Origin: Ancylobacter gelatini
GTDB taxonomy: Bacteria > Pseudomonadota > Alphaproteobacteria > Rhizobiales > Xanthobacteraceae
DNA length: 64,000 nt
Reading direction: 5' to 3'
NCBI RefSeq assembly: GCF_022601675.1
Contig: NZ_JAKVIL010000001.1
Span: 124,001 to 188,000 of the forward strand
This document shows, in pieces, positions 16,336 to 25,741 of this stretch. A program made the position numbers and the translations under genes. Within the stretch, counting starts at the first letter, position 1; each line of letters begins with the position of its first letter. The notes under the pieces were generated by a model, which was given only the letters and a program-made list of their open reading frames with translations, had not been told where the DNA came from and did no database searches.

Positions 16336-18009
16336 TCAGTGCCAGTCGTCGATATTGCGGTCCTTGGTCTCCGGCGCGAGCAGGAGGCCGATCACGAAGG
16401 TCATCAGCGCGACCACGATCGGGTACCAGAGGCCGTAGTAGATGTCGCCGGTCGCGGCCACCATGGCGAAGGCGGTGGTGGGCAGGAAGCCGCCGAACCA
16501 GCCATTGCCGATGTGATACGGCAGCGACATGCCGGTGTAGCGGATGCGGGTTGGGAACAGCTCCACCAGCCAGGCCGCGATCGGGCCGTAGACCATGGTC
16601 ACGAACAGCACCAGCACGGTGAGCAGCACCACCACCATCGGCGTGTTGATCTGCGCCGGGTCGGCCTTGGCCGGATAGCCGGCGGCGCGGATGGCGCCCG
16701 TTATCTCGGCGGTGAAGGCGTCCGACTGGGCCTTGAACGTCGCCGCGTCCAGGCTGGCGCCGGGGAACGAGGAGATCACCTTGTCGCCGACATGAATGGT
16801 GGCGACGGTGCCGGCCGGGGCCGCCTCGTTCGAGTAGTTCACCGAGTTACGCGACAGGAACGACTTGGCGATGTCGCACGAGCTCACGAACTTGGAAGTG
16901 CCGACCGGGTTGAACTGGAACGAGCATTCGGCCGGATCGGCGACCACGCGCACCGGCGAGGTGGCCTGGGCCTGTTCCAGTGCCGGGTTGGCGAAGTGGG
17001 TGATGGCGGCGAAGATCGGGAAATAGGTCAGCGCCGCGATCAGGCAGCCGCCGAGGATGATCGGCTTGCGGCCGATCTTGTCGGAGAGCCAGCCGAAGAT
17101 GATGAAGAACGGCGTGCCGATGAGCAGCGAGACCGCGATCAGGATGTTCGCGGTGGCGCCATCGACCTTCAGCGTCTGGGTGAGGAAGAACAGCGCATAG
17201 AACTGGCCGGTGTACCAGACCACGGCCTGACCGGCGGTGCCGCCGAACAGGGCGATGAGGCCGATCTTGGCATTTTCCCACTTGCCGAAGGCTTCGGTCA
17301 GCGGCGCCTTCGAGGTCTTGCCCTCTTCCTTCATCTTCTTGAAGGCGGGCGATTCGTTGAGGGTCAGGCGGATCCAGACCGAAACAGCGAGCAGCAGGAT
17401 CGACACCAGGAACGGAATGCGCCAGCCCCAGGCGGCAAATTCGGCCTCGCCGAGATAGGTGCGGGTGCCGAGAATCACCAGCAGCGACAGGAACAGGCCC
17501 ATCGTCGCGGTGGTCTGGATGAACGAGGTGTAGAAGCCGCGGCGGCCCTGAGGTGCGTGCTCGGCCACATAGGTCGCCGCGCCGCCATACTCACCGCCCA
17601 GCGCCAGGCCCTGGAACAGGCGCAGCACGACCAGGATGATCGGCGCCGCCATGCCCCAGCTCGCATAGTTGGGCAGGATGCCGACGATGAAGGTCGAGGC
17701 GCCCATCAGCAGGATGGTGATGAGGAAGGTGTATTTGCGGCCGACCATGTCGCCGAGGCGGCCGAACACGATGGCGCCGAAGGGTCGCACCGCGAAGCCG
17801 GCGGCGAAGGCCATGAGCGCGAAGATGAAGGCGGCGGTGGGATTAACGCCCGAGAAGAACTGCGCGGCGATGATCGCCGAAAGCGAACCGTACAGATAAA
17901 AATCGTACCATTCAAAGACGGTACCGAGAGAAGAGGCGATAATGACCTTTCTCTCTTCGCGCGTCATCGGCGCGTGTTGTGCGGCGGAGCCGGCCGTCGT
18001 TACGCTCAT
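16336..18009 (-). CDS. MFS transporter, metabolite:H+ symporter (MHS) type with periplasmic insert
   Basis: 557-residue 12-helix transporter. Family signatures are GTVFEWYDFYLYG in helix 1, GRLGDMVGRKYTF in loop 2-3, LRLFQGLALGGEYGGAATYVAEH around helices 4-5 and GWLSDKIGRKP in loop 8-9. MHS proteins (ProP, KgtP, ShiA) couple uptake of dicarboxylates, betaines or aromatics to protons and are usually about 430-450 residues. This one carries about 120 extra residues (337-457) between helices 9 and 10, predicted periplasmic and containing two Cys. ATG 18009 follows GGGAAACGACG; the frame is open further upstream but MSVTTAGS is the usual type of start. Substrate unknown. Confidence 0.88.
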   Translation of the reverse strand: MSVTTAGSAAQHAPMTREERKVIIASSLGTVFEWYDFYLYGSLSAIIAAQFFSGVNPTAAFIFALMAFAAGFAVRPFGAIVFGRLGDMVGRKYTFLITILLMGASTFIVGILPNYASWGMAAPIILVVLRLFQGLALGGEYGGAATYVAEHAPQGRRGFYTSFIQTTATMGLFLSLLVILGTRTYLGEAEFAAWGWRIPFLVSILLLAVSVWIRLTLNESPAFKKMKEEGKTSKAPLTEAFGKWENAKIGLIALFGGTAGQAVVWYTGQFYALFFLTQTLKVDGATANILIAVSLLIGTPFFIIFGWLSDKIGRKPIILGGCLIAALTYFPIFAAITHFANPALEQAQATSPVRVVADPAECSFQFNPVGTSKFVSSCDIAKSFLSRNSVNYSNEAAPAGTVATIHVGDKVISSFPGASLDAATFKAQSDAFTAEITGAIRAAGYPAKADPAQINTPMVVVLLTVLVLFVTMVYGPIAAWLVELFPTRIRYTGMSLPYHIGNGWFGGFLPTTAFAMVAATGDIYYGLWYPIVVALMTFVIGLLLAPETKDRNIDDWH

Positions 18010-18411
18010 CGTCGTTTCCCTTCCCCGGAATAGAGTGCGTGCGAATCCATCGGCCCGCATGAGGACATGCGTGCTGATAGCCACGGGCGCCTTCACCGGC
18101 GCTCGCTGTTGATGTTCGATCGAGTTTTGGGAGTTCGCTTGGAACGCCTTCCGCTCGGACTGTTTCCTCCCGGAGGTCGCCCGCGCTTATGTGTCGCGGT
18201 GTCTTTCCCCGGATGACGGCGCGCGGGACTCGTGAGGTTCCGTCTTAGCCTTGGGGAAGCTTGACGAAATTGCCCGATCTTGACGATTGGCAATTGGTCG
18301 TAACCCATAAGACGCCTGAGCGCGGGCAGGGCCGACGCGCGCGCGGAGGCACCCACGCGCCCTTTCGCTCGTGGGGCGGAGCGTTCCGACGGCGTTAAAC
18401 GTTACGCGGCG
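18010..18411. other. Intergenic region between MHS transporter and rRNA methyltransferase
   Basis: No convincing gene in these 402 bp. It should contain the transporter promoter (reverse strand) and the 3' end of the methyltransferase transcript. Visible structure is two TTGACGA copies (18261-18267, 18280-18286) and an inverted repeat AATTGCC/GGCAATT (18268-18274, 18289-18295) wrapped around the second copy, a possible operator. Confidence 0.5.
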
Positions 18412-19257
18412 TTATTTCGAGGTGGTCTCGGCGGTCTTTGAGGCAATGGCGCGCCGGGCGATGTGCAGCGCAAGCACCGCCGCATTCGAGACGTTGAGGC
18501 TGACGATCGCGCCGGGCAGGTCGATTCGCGCCAGCGTGTCACAGGTCTGGCGGGTGAGTTGGCGCAGGCCCTTGCCCTCGGCACCGAGCACCAGCGCGAC
18601 CGGCGCGCGCAGCGGCGTGTCGACCAGATCGGCCGACCCTTCGCTGTCGAGCCCGACCACCTGCACGCCACTGTTCTTCATCTCCTCCAGCGCGCGGGCG
18701 AGATTGCCGACGAAGCAGAACGGCACATGCTCCAGCCCGCCGCTCGCCGCCTTGGCCAGCACGCCGGTCGCCGCCGGGCTGTGGCGCGCGGTGGTCACGA
18801 TAGCTCCGACCTTCAGCGCGGCGGCCGAGCGCACGATGGCGCCGACATTGTGCGGATCGGTGATCTGGTCGAGCACGAGAATCAGGTCGTTCTCGGCGGC
18901 TTCCGCGAGGCTGGGCGAGCGCAGCGGGTCACATTCGACCAGCAGGCCCTGATGCACGGCATCGGGCTCCAGCAGGCGGTCGATCTCGCTCGGCCGCACG
19001 ATCTCCGGCTGGAAGGGCAGGGGCACGGCTTCCTCGACCAGGCGCTTCATCGCGTTCTCGGTCGCCATCAGGCGGCGCAGCTTGCGGCGCGGGTTGCGCA
19101 GGGCCTCCGCCACGCTGTGCCAGCCATAGAGAATCGCCACGTCCTCCGGCCACTCGCCAAAGGGCCGGCCGGCCGGGCGCTCGCGGCGTTGCGACGCGCC
19201 GCCGGAGCGGAAGGGACGGGAAGGGCGCTTGGGCGTATGGGGCGGTCGCTCGTTCAT
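18412..19257 (-). CDS. rlmB: TrmH/SpoU-family rRNA 2'-O-ribose methyltransferase (RlmB-like)
   Basis: 281-residue SPOUT methyltransferase. A basic, Arg/Pro-rich N-terminus (residues 1-40) precedes a substrate-binding domain (VAILYGWHSVAEALRNPRRKLRRL) and the knotted catalytic domain with motif 1 LILVLDQITDPHNVGAIVRSA, motif 2 LVLGAEGKGL and motif 3 LPGAIVSLNVSNAAVLAL. E. coli RlmB methylates 23S rRNA G2251. Family membership is clear; the exact nucleotide is inferred. MNERPPHTPK at 19257 is preferred to an upstream ATG that would add an unrelated leader. It diverges from the tRNA-Tyr/tRNA-Gly/tuf unit. Confidence 0.88.
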   Translation of the reverse strand: MNERPPHTPKRPSRPFRSGGASQRRERPAGRPFGEWPEDVAILYGWHSVAEALRNPRRKLRRLMATENAMKRLVEEAVPLPFQPEIVRPSEIDRLLEPDAVHQGLLVECDPLRSPSLAEAAENDLILVLDQITDPHNVGAIVRSAAALKVGAIVTTARHSPAATGVLAKAASGGLEHVPFCFVGNLARALEEMKNSGVQVVGLDSEGSADLVDTPLRAPVALVLGAEGKGLRQLTRQTCDTLARIDLPGAIVSLNVSNAAVLALHIARRAIASKTAETTSK

Positions 19258-19373
19258 GTGCTGGTTAATCTCACGCCGTCGCGCGATTGCAAAGAGCGCC
19301 CGCGCAGGGCTCCGGACAGAGCCGCCCACAAAAGTCATCCACATCACCACGGTGGGCGGCGGCGCATGCGGGG

Positions 19374-19402
19374 TTGACACGTCACGGGCACGTCACCATA
19401 AA
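19374..19402 (+). promoter_or_regulatory. Candidate promoter for tRNA-Tyr/tRNA-Gly/tuf
   Basis: TTGACA at 19374-19379, a 17-nt spacer and CATAAA at 19397-19402. It lies about 100 bp before tRNA-Tyr with no competing plus-strand gene. Confidence 0.5.
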
Positions 19403-19502
19403 GCGCGCCGCAACGGGAGCGCCGATGTTGTTCATTCGCGCTTCCCGGTCAGGCAAGACCGGCCGTGCCGAATTCAGGGCGGCCGGGCTGAGCGACGTGC
19501 GA

Positions 19503-19587
19503 GGGGGAGTGTCCCGAGCGGCAAAGGGGGCGGACTGTAAATCCGCTGGCTATGCCTTCGTAGGTTCGAGTCCTACCTCCCCCACCA
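19503..19587 (+). tRNA. tRNA-Tyr (anticodon GTA)
   Basis: Class II tRNA with acceptor GGGGGAG/CTCCCCC, anticodon GTA in CTGTAAA, a long variable arm, T-loop TTCGAGT, discriminator A and an encoded CCA (19585-19587). Confidence 0.95.
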
Positions 19588-19713
19588 CGTCTCTTTCGAT
19601 CGGCGGAGCCGGTCGGCGACCGCCTTGCGCGCGACTGCGATCTGTTCCAGAAAGCTCAGGTCCCCGGCGGCGCCGAGACTCTCCGCCTGACGGCTTTCGT
19701 GCCGTACCCGGAT

Positions 19714-19787
19714 GCGGGTGTAGCTCAATGGTAGAGCAACAGCCTTCCAAGCTGATGACGAGGGTTCGATTCCCTTCACCCGCTCCA
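19714..19787 (+). tRNA. tRNA-Gly (anticodon TCC)
   Basis: Cloverleaf with acceptor GCGGGTG/CACCCGC, D-arm GCTC/GAGC, anticodon loop CTTCCAA (TCC), T-arm AGGG-TTCGATT-CCCT, discriminator T as usual for Gly and an encoded CCA. The Tyr-Gly-tuf order is a common bacterial arrangement. Confidence 0.95.
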
Positions 19788-19896
19788 GCCGGCGCACTCC
19801 GTCGCCGGTCGGCCGAATCCACCTTGCGGAGCGGCCCGAAACCGCCTATCCACGCCCCGATTTGCGGCCCCCGAAAGTCGCTGAGGGAAGAGAGTT

Positions 19897-21087
<1,191 letters not shown>

Positions 21088-21131
21088 TGGAGGGGCCGGC
21101 ACGTCCGGCCCTCCGCTGAGGCGAACGATAA

Positions 21132-21158
21132 GGGAGCGCGCCTACGCGCTCCCTTTTT
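21132..21158 (+). terminator. Rho-independent terminator after tuf copy 1
   Basis: GGGAGCGCG (21132-21140) pairs with CGCGCTCCC (21145-21153) over a 4-nt loop, followed by TTTTTG. A second hairpin (GGGCCGG...CCGGCCC, about 21093-21112) lies just upstream. Confidence 0.9.
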
Positions 21159-21252
21159 GTTTGTCCGGTCTGCATGACCAGACGCGGGCGCGCGTAACCC
21201 TCGGTGCGCTAGCGTATATCAACCACACGTATTGCGTGTATGGTTGACGGAA

Positions 21253-21606
21253 ATGCGTGTGCATCCGACCTCCCGTTTTCACGTCCTGATGTGGCTTGCC
21301 GTCATGCTTGCCACCGCCATCGGCATGGCGCGGCCGGCAGTGGCCGCGTGTCCCGATCGCCCCGCCTGCCGGGGCTGCGGGTGCAAGGGTGGGCCGGGTT
21401 ATCGCGGACCGGACGGGAAATGCGTCGGCTTCGGCAATCTTGTCCGCGTGTGCGGCGATCCGCCGACGACGCGGTGCGTGTTCGAGAACGCACCCGGGAC
21501 CGCCGCAAACCGGGACTGCGTCCTCGGCCGTTCACCACCCGTCGTGCTTCCGGACGGTGCGGCCGTCGGGGCGTCGGGCGCCGACGCGAGCGCGGGTGTG
21601 GAGTGA
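21253..21606 (+). CDS. Small secreted Cys-rich protein of unknown function
   Basis: 117-residue predicted exported protein. The N-terminus MRVHPTSRFHVLMWLAVMLA leads to a cleavage site near PAVAA, about residue 31. The mature part opens CPDRPACRGCGCKGGPGYRG and continues DGKCVGFGNLVRVCG, CVFENAPGT and NRDCVLG, eight Cys in all, then a low-complexity Ala/Gly tail. I recall similar short proteins in Hyphomicrobiales but no assigned function. The ATG has only a weak GACGGA site. It is isolated between the tuf terminator and tRNA-Trp. Confidence 0.65.
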   Translation: MRVHPTSRFHVLMWLAVMLATAIGMARPAVAACPDRPACRGCGCKGGPGYRGPDGKCVGFGNLVRVCGDPPTTRCVFENAPGTAANRDCVLGRSPPVVLPDGAAVGASGADASAGVE

Positions 21607-21629
21607 TCGGCAAGTGCCGATTCCCGCTC

Positions 21630-21658
21630 TTTACATCTTGGGGTCGCCACACTAGGAA
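21630..21658 (+). promoter_or_regulatory. Candidate tRNA-Trp promoter
   Basis: TTTACA at 21630-21635, a 17-nt spacer and TAGGAA at 21653-21658, ending 25 bp before the tRNA. Confidence 0.4.
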
Positions 21659-21683
21659 GTGCCTCGCCTGCTTCGCAGGCCAT

Positions 21684-21760
21684 AGGAGTGTAGCTCAACT
21701 GGTTAGAGCACCGGTCTCCAAAACCGGGGGTTGGGGGTTCGAGTCCCTCCACTCCTGCCA
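21684..21760 (+). tRNA. tRNA-Trp (anticodon CCA)
   Basis: Cloverleaf with acceptor AGGAGTG/CACTCCT, D-arm GCTC/GAGC, anticodon loop TCTCCAAAA region giving CCA, T-arm GGGGG-TTCGAGT-CCCTC with wobble, discriminator G and an encoded CCA. tRNA-Trp directly before secE-nusG is a widespread order. Confidence 0.95.
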
Positions 21761-21801
21761 TTCTTACTGATGAATGGCGGGCAGGGCCCATAAATCGTCC
21801 T

Positions 21802-21831
21802 TTGACGCGAGGCGGCTTTGCGGGCTATACG
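21802..21831 (+). promoter_or_regulatory. Promoter for secE-nusG
   Basis: TTTGAC (21801-21806, hexamer TTGACG 21802-21807) is followed after 17-18 nt by CTATACG (TATACG 21826-21831). This closely fits the rhizobial CTTGAC-N17-CTATAT pattern, 136 bp before secE. Confidence 0.6.
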
Positions 21832-21966
21832 CCCGCATCGCGCGTTCGGGGGAACCTGGGCGTTTGGACGGCAAGGTGTGGGCCTGATCCCGTACTACGG
21901 CATTTGCGTGAAGGACGGCGCCGGCGGCGCGGGCCCTCTCGCAATCAGAGGCGTTTCGAGACGAGC

Positions 21967-22164
21967 ATGGCTAAGACGAACCCGGTCGAGTTCTTTCAGC
22001 AGGTCCGCGCGGAAGCCCGCAAGGTGTCCTGGCCGACCCGTCGCGAGACGCTGATCACCACGGCGATGGTGTTCGTCATGGTGGTGCTGGCCTCGCTGTT
22101 CTTCCTGGTCGCCGACCAGATCCTGAGCTTCGCCGTGGCGCAGCTCCTCCAGATCGGCCGCTGA
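21967..22164 (+). CDS. secE: Preprotein translocase subunit SecE
   Basis: 65-residue single-span SecE of the short type found in most bacteria. It has the amphipathic FFQQVRAEARKVSWPTRRET segment that clamps SecY, then one hydrophobic helix (VFVMVVLASLFFLVADQI). ATG 21967 is preferred over an upstream extension with no SecE similarity. It completes the SecYEG channel with SecY at 51025 and is cotranscribed with nusG 13 bp downstream. Confidence 0.95.
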   Translation: MAKTNPVEFFQQVRAEARKVSWPTRRETLITTAMVFVMVVLASLFFLVADQILSFAVAQLLQIGR

Positions 22165-22177
22165 GGGGGACCAATCG

Positions 22178-22708
22178 ATGCCGATGCGCTGGTACATCGT
22201 CCACGCCTATTCCAACTTTGAGAAGAAGGTCGCCGACTCCATCAAGGAGCAGGCCGCGCAGCGCGGGCTCACCGACCTGTTCGAGCAGGTGCTCGTGCCG
22301 ACCGAGAAGGTCGTCGAGGTGCGCCGCGGCCGCAAGGTCGACGCCGAGCGCAAGTTCTTCCCCGGCTATGTGCTGGTGAAGATGGACCTGACCGACGAGG
22401 CCTTCCACCTCATCAAGAACACGCCGAAGGTGACCGGCTTCCTGGGCGCCGACAACAAGCCTATGCCGATCGCCGAGAAGGAGGCCATGCGCATCCTTCA
22501 GCAGGTGCAGGAAGGCATCGAGCGGCCCAAGCCCTCGATAACCTTCGAGATCGGCGAAACCGTCAAGGTTTCCGACGGACCGTTCGCCTCGTTCAACGGC
22601 ATCGTCGAGGAAGTGGACGAATCGCGCTCCCGCCTCAAGGTCGCGGTGTCGATCTTCGGCCGCGCTACCCCGGTCGAGCTGGAATTCGGGCAGGTCGAGA
22701 AGGTCTGA
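22178..22708 (+). CDS. nusG: Transcription antitermination/elongation factor NusG
   Basis: 176-residue NusG. The N-terminal NGN domain ([21 protein letters not shown]) binds the RNA polymerase clamp, and the C-terminal KOW domain ([20 protein letters not shown]) binds S10 or Rho. Length and domain order are standard. GAGGGGGACC precedes the ATG. It is followed by a terminator, so secE-nusG forms its own transcript separate from rplK-rplA. Confidence 0.97.
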   Translation: MPMRWYIVHAYSNFEKKVADSIKEQAAQRGLTDLFEQVLVPTEKVVEVRRGRKVDAERKFFPGYVLVKMDLTDEAFHLIKNTPKVTGFLGADNKPMPIAEKEAMRILQQVQEGIERPKPSITFEIGETVKVSDGPFASFNGIVEEVDESRSRLKVAVSIFGRATPVELEFGQVEKV

Positions 22709-22734
22709 TCCTTTCCTCCCATCTTGCTTCAAAA

Positions 22735-22759
22735 GGCGCGGCATGGTCCGCGCCTTTTT
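22735..22759 (+). terminator. Rho-independent terminator after nusG
   Basis: AAAAGGCGCGG (G-arm 22735-22741) pairs with CCGCGCC (22748-22754) over CATGGT, followed by TTTTT. Confidence 0.88.
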
Positions 22760-22862
22760 CGTTGGTGGACGCGTTAGCCCGATAACACCCGGCGCCCGCC
22801 GCGCGGCCCTATCCTGCCTCCCGACCCGCCCGGCACAGGGCGGCAACCGGGAGGAGACGGAC

Positions 22863-23465
22863 ATGACCGGCAAGCGCATCCTGATGATCGTCGGCGACTT
22901 CGCTGAGGACTACGAGACCATGGTGCCGTACCAGACCCTGTTGGCGGTGGGCCATACCGTCCATGCCGCGTGCCCCGGCAAGAAGGCGGGCGATTCGGTG
23001 GCGACCGCGATTCATGATTTCGAGGGCCAGCAGACCTATTCCGAGAAGCGCGGCCACAATTTCGCGCTCAACGCCACTTTCGCCGACATCGACCCGGCGC
23101 GATACGACGCGCTCGTCATTCCCGGCGGGCGGGCGCCGGAATATCTCCGGCTCGACGCCAAGGTGATCGAGGCGGTGCGCCACTTCTTTGACGCCGACAA
23201 GCCGGTGGCGGCCGTGTGCCATGGCGCGCAGGTGCTCGCCGCCGCGAAGGTGCTGGAGGGCAGGACCTGCTCGGCCTATCCGGCCTGCCGGCCGGAAGTG
23301 GAACTGGCGGGCGGCACCTATGCCGACATCGCCATCGATGCGGCCGTGACGGACGGCAACCTGGTGACCGCGCCGGCCTGGCCCGCGCATCCGGCGTGGC
23401 TGTCGCAGTTCCTCGCCGTGCTCGGCACCTCGATCAGCCACGGCGCGACCGCGAAGGCGGCCTGA
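22863..23465 (+). CDS. DJ-1/PfpI-family protein (class I glutamine amidotransferase-like)
   Basis: 200-residue protein of the DJ-1/ThiJ/PfpI superfamily. [18 protein letters not shown] carries the conserved Glu18, and the nucleophile elbow [10 protein letters not shown] carries Cys119-His120. [12 protein letters not shown] is the usual oxyanion-side loop. Relatives include the protease-like PfpI and Hsp31/YhbO-type glyoxalases and stress proteins. GGGAGGAGACGG precedes ATG 22863. It lies between nusG and rplK, a place normally without other genes. The exact activity is open. Confidence 0.85.
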   Translation: MTGKRILMIVGDFAEDYETMVPYQTLLAVGHTVHAACPGKKAGDSVATAIHDFEGQQTYSEKRGHNFALNATFADIDPARYDALVIPGGRAPEYLRLDAKVIEAVRHFFDADKPVAAVCHGAQVLAAAKVLEGRTCSAYPACRPEVELAGGTYADIAIDAAVTDGNLVTAPAWPAHPAWLSQFLAVLGTSISHGATAKAA

Positions 23466-23567
23466 CACGCTTCGCCCCAGGCGCCATCGACGCTATGATG
23501 GCGCCATGACGCCAGCGCCCGAGCGCTCCGCAGGGGAGGGCTCGGGCCGAACATGGGGAGACGCGGC

Positions 23568-23945
23568 ATGTGCAAGCTCTTCATCGAGGCCGATTCCCGG
23601 CTGTGGCAGACGCGGCTGAAATCGGTGCGCCTCAACGGCTATTCCACCAGCGTGCGGCTGGAGAATCTGTACTGGCAGGTGCTCGAGGAAATCGCCGGTC
23701 GCGACGGCATGAGCCTGCCGCAGTTGCTGGCGCGGCTTCATGAGGAACTGCTGTTTGCCCATGGCGGGGTGGAGAATTTCGCCTCCTTCCTGCGGGTATG
23801 CTGCGGGCGCTATCTGGCGCTCCAGCTCGAAGGTGACGTGCCGCGCGATCTTGGCACGCCGATCCGCGACCTCGATGCCGACGCCATCCTTGCGAGGGAA
23901 GCACGACGCAACGGCCGCAAGCGGAGCCTCTCGACGGCCGCGTAA
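23568..23945 (+). CDS. Ribbon-helix-helix domain protein
   Basis: 125-residue protein starting MCKLFIEADSRLWQTRLKSV. The central segment NGYSTSVRLENLYWQVLEEIA with SLPQLLARLHEEL is a ribbon-helix-helix (Arc/MetJ-type) motif of the kind annotated as RHH_4 in alphaproteobacteria, followed by FLRVCCGRYLALQLEG. Family members are small presumed DNA-binding proteins or partners of aryl-sulfate-related enzymes; the role here is unknown. GGGGAG lies 7 nt before ATG 23568. It follows the DJ-1-like gene and precedes rplK. Confidence 0.78.
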   Translation: MCKLFIEADSRLWQTRLKSVRLNGYSTSVRLENLYWQVLEEIAGRDGMSLPQLLARLHEELLFAHGGVENFASFLRVCCGRYLALQLEGDVPRDLGTPIRDLDADAILAREARRNGRKRSLSTAA

Positions 23946-24155
23946 CCGCCTTCGCGCTTTCCTTTTCGCCGGATCTGGTGTATGGCCACGGCCGCATCAC
24001 CCATGTGACGCCCCATCCGCGGGAGGCATGCCCGGTTCGCCAGCCGGGACCTACCATGCCGCACCGCGACCCCTTACACGCGCCGGCCGTGGAATTTCCA
24101 TGCCGGCGTGCTTGGCGTTTGCGGCCGGCAGCCGCACGCGCCCAAGGAGCCTTTC

Positions 24156-24605
24156 ATGGCGAAGAAGATTACCGGCTATGTGAAACTGCAGGTGCCTGCC
24201 GGCTCGGCGAACCCCGCCCCGCCGATCGGCCCCGCGCTCGGCCAGCGCGGCCTGAACATCATGGAGTTCTGCAAGGCGTTCAACGCCCAGACCTCCCAGA
24301 TGGAAAAGGGCATGCCGATCCCGGTGCTGATCACCGCGTATCAGGACCGTTCCTTCACCTTCGAGCTCAAGACCCCGCCCGTCTCCTACTTCCTGAAGAA
24401 GGCGGCCGGCCTCGAGACCAAGAAGAAGCCCGGCTCGGGTTCGAAGACCCCCGGCAAGGGCGGCTTCGTCGGCAAGATCTCGCAGGCGCAGATGCGCGAG
24501 ATCGCCGAAAAGAAGATGAAGGATCTGAACTGCGAGACCGTCGAATCGGCGGTGCGCATGATCGAAGGCTCCGCCCGTTCGATGGGCCTCGAGGTGGTGG
24601 GTTGA
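24156..24605 (+). CDS. rplK: 50S ribosomal protein L11
   Basis: 149-residue L11 of the GTPase-associated centre. The N-terminal domain [27 protein letters not shown] carries the Pro-rich thiostrepton-contact helix, and the C-terminal 23S-binding domain includes [27 protein letters not shown] precedes the ATG. It is cotranscribed with rplA 4 bp downstream; in many bacteria L1 represses this pair by binding its mRNA. Confidence 0.98.
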   Translation: MAKKITGYVKLQVPAGSANPAPPIGPALGQRGLNIMEFCKAFNAQTSQMEKGMPIPVLITAYQDRSFTFELKTPPVSYFLKKAAGLETKKKPGSGSKTPGKGGFVGKISQAQMREIAEKKMKDLNCETVESAVRMIEGSARSMGLEVVG

Positions 24606-24609
24606 GCTG

Positions 24610-25311
24610 ATGGCTAAAATTGCAAAGCGTGTTCGCGACACCCGCGAAGGTATTGACCGCACCAAGCTGTATGGCCTCGACGAGGCGATCGGCCTGGTGA
24701 AGGAGCGGGCCACCGCCAAGTTCGACGAGACCATCGAGGTCTCGATCAATCTCGGCGTCGATCCCCGTCACGCCGACCAGATGGTCCGTGGCGTGTGCAA
24801 CCTGCCGAACGGCTCGGGCCGCACCGTGCGCGTCGCCGTGTTCGCGCGCGGCGCCAAGGCCGACGAGGCCAAGGCCGCCGGTGCCGACATCGTGGGCGCC
24901 GAGGACCTGCTCGAAATCGTCCAGGGCGGCACGATCGACTTCGATCGCTGCATCGCGACCCCGGACCTGATGCCGCTGGTCGGCCGTCTCGGCAAGGTGC
25001 TCGGCCCGCGCGGCCTGATGCCGAACCCGAAGGTCGGCACCGTGACCATGGACGTCAAGGGTGCCGTGGAAGCTGCCAAGGGCGGCGCGGTCGAGTTCCG
25101 CGTCGAGAAGGCCGGCATCATCCATGGCGGCATCGGCAAGGCCTCGTTTCCGGCCGACAAGCTGGCCGAAAACATCCGCGCCTTTGTCGACGCGGTGGTT
25201 CGCGCCAAGCCGACCGGCGCCAAGGGCACCTACGTCCAGCGCATCGCCGTTTCCTCGACGATGGGCCCGGGCGTGAAGGTCGAGCCGGGCACGGTCGTCT
25301 CGGCGGCGTGA
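24610..25311 (+). CDS. rplA: 50S ribosomal protein L1
   Basis: 233-residue L1 of the mobile L1 stalk. It starts [21 protein letters not shown] and has [14 protein letters not shown], the signature [13 protein letters not shown] and [17 protein letters not shown]. Standard length. It follows rplK by 4 bp. A 430-bp gap with a new promoter and leader separates it from rplJ. Confidence 0.98.
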   Translation: MAKIAKRVRDTREGIDRTKLYGLDEAIGLVKERATAKFDETIEVSINLGVDPRHADQMVRGVCNLPNGSGRTVRVAVFARGAKADEAKAAGADIVGAEDLLEIVQGGTIDFDRCIATPDLMPLVGRLGKVLGPRGLMPNPKVGTVTMDVKGAVEAAKGGAVEFRVEKAGIIHGGIGKASFPADKLAENIRAFVDAVVRAKPTGAKGTYVQRIAVSSTMGPGVKVEPGTVVSAA

Positions 25312-25741
25312 TCGCCGGGTGGTGGATTTGTCAAGCCCATGGTGCTATCAGGGGCTGACAAATCTCATGCGACCCACTATATGGACAGTTTCGCGGCCGG
25401 CGATGAGTCGGCCGCGTGTTGATTTTGATTCCAGGCTTTCGCCCGTTAATTCGGGTGAAGAGGCCGGTGGGGCTCGCCCTACCGGCTTAATCCTGTCCGA
25501 GACTGCCGGTGCTAAGCCGTTACAGGTTCAGCTTAATCCCACTTCGGGGCCAGCATAGACGGGGGACGACCGAGAGAAGGGGCGGGCTTTGCCGCGCCTT
25601 GGATTTCGGCTCGAACCAGCGCCTTGGCCGGTTTCGGTCCCAGGGGACAGGATACTAACCGTCGTTTTTCCTTCCCGGAGAAACGGCAAGGCGCAAACCG
25701 GCGGGGTGGATTTTCCTCCTCGCCACCGGAGAGCAAGTGAA
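25312..25741 (+). promoter_or_regulatory. rplJ upstream region: promoter and L10(L12)4-type leader
   Basis: This 430-bp gap has no gene. In order it holds a 9-bp inverted repeat GATTTGTCA/TGACAAATC (25325-25333, 25356-25364), a promoter at 25355-25383, a GC-rich hairpin CGCGGCCG/CGGCCGCG (25392-25399, 25409-25416), and from about 25455 to 25605 a conserved-looking leader (CTTAATCC, CAGCTTAATCCCACTTCGGG, GCATAGACGGGGGACGACC). The latter resembles the L10 leader on which the L10-L12 complex represses its own synthesis; I recognise it by its wording and position, not by a covariance search. Confidence 0.6.
25355..25383 (+). promoter_or_regulatory. Promoter for rplJL-rpoBC
   Basis: CTGACA (25355-25360), a 17-nt spacer and TATATG (25378-25383). 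The -35 overlaps one arm of a 9-bp inverted repeat. Confidence 0.65.

Noticed and set aside
16267-18033. 588-codon plus-strand frame opposite the MHS transporter
   Set aside because: Gly/Arg/Asp-rich shadow; the reverse strand carries all MFS motifs.
18093-18356. 87-codon minus-strand frame upstream of the MHS transporter
   Set aside because: Low-complexity basic translation without a ribosome site; likely promoter DNA.
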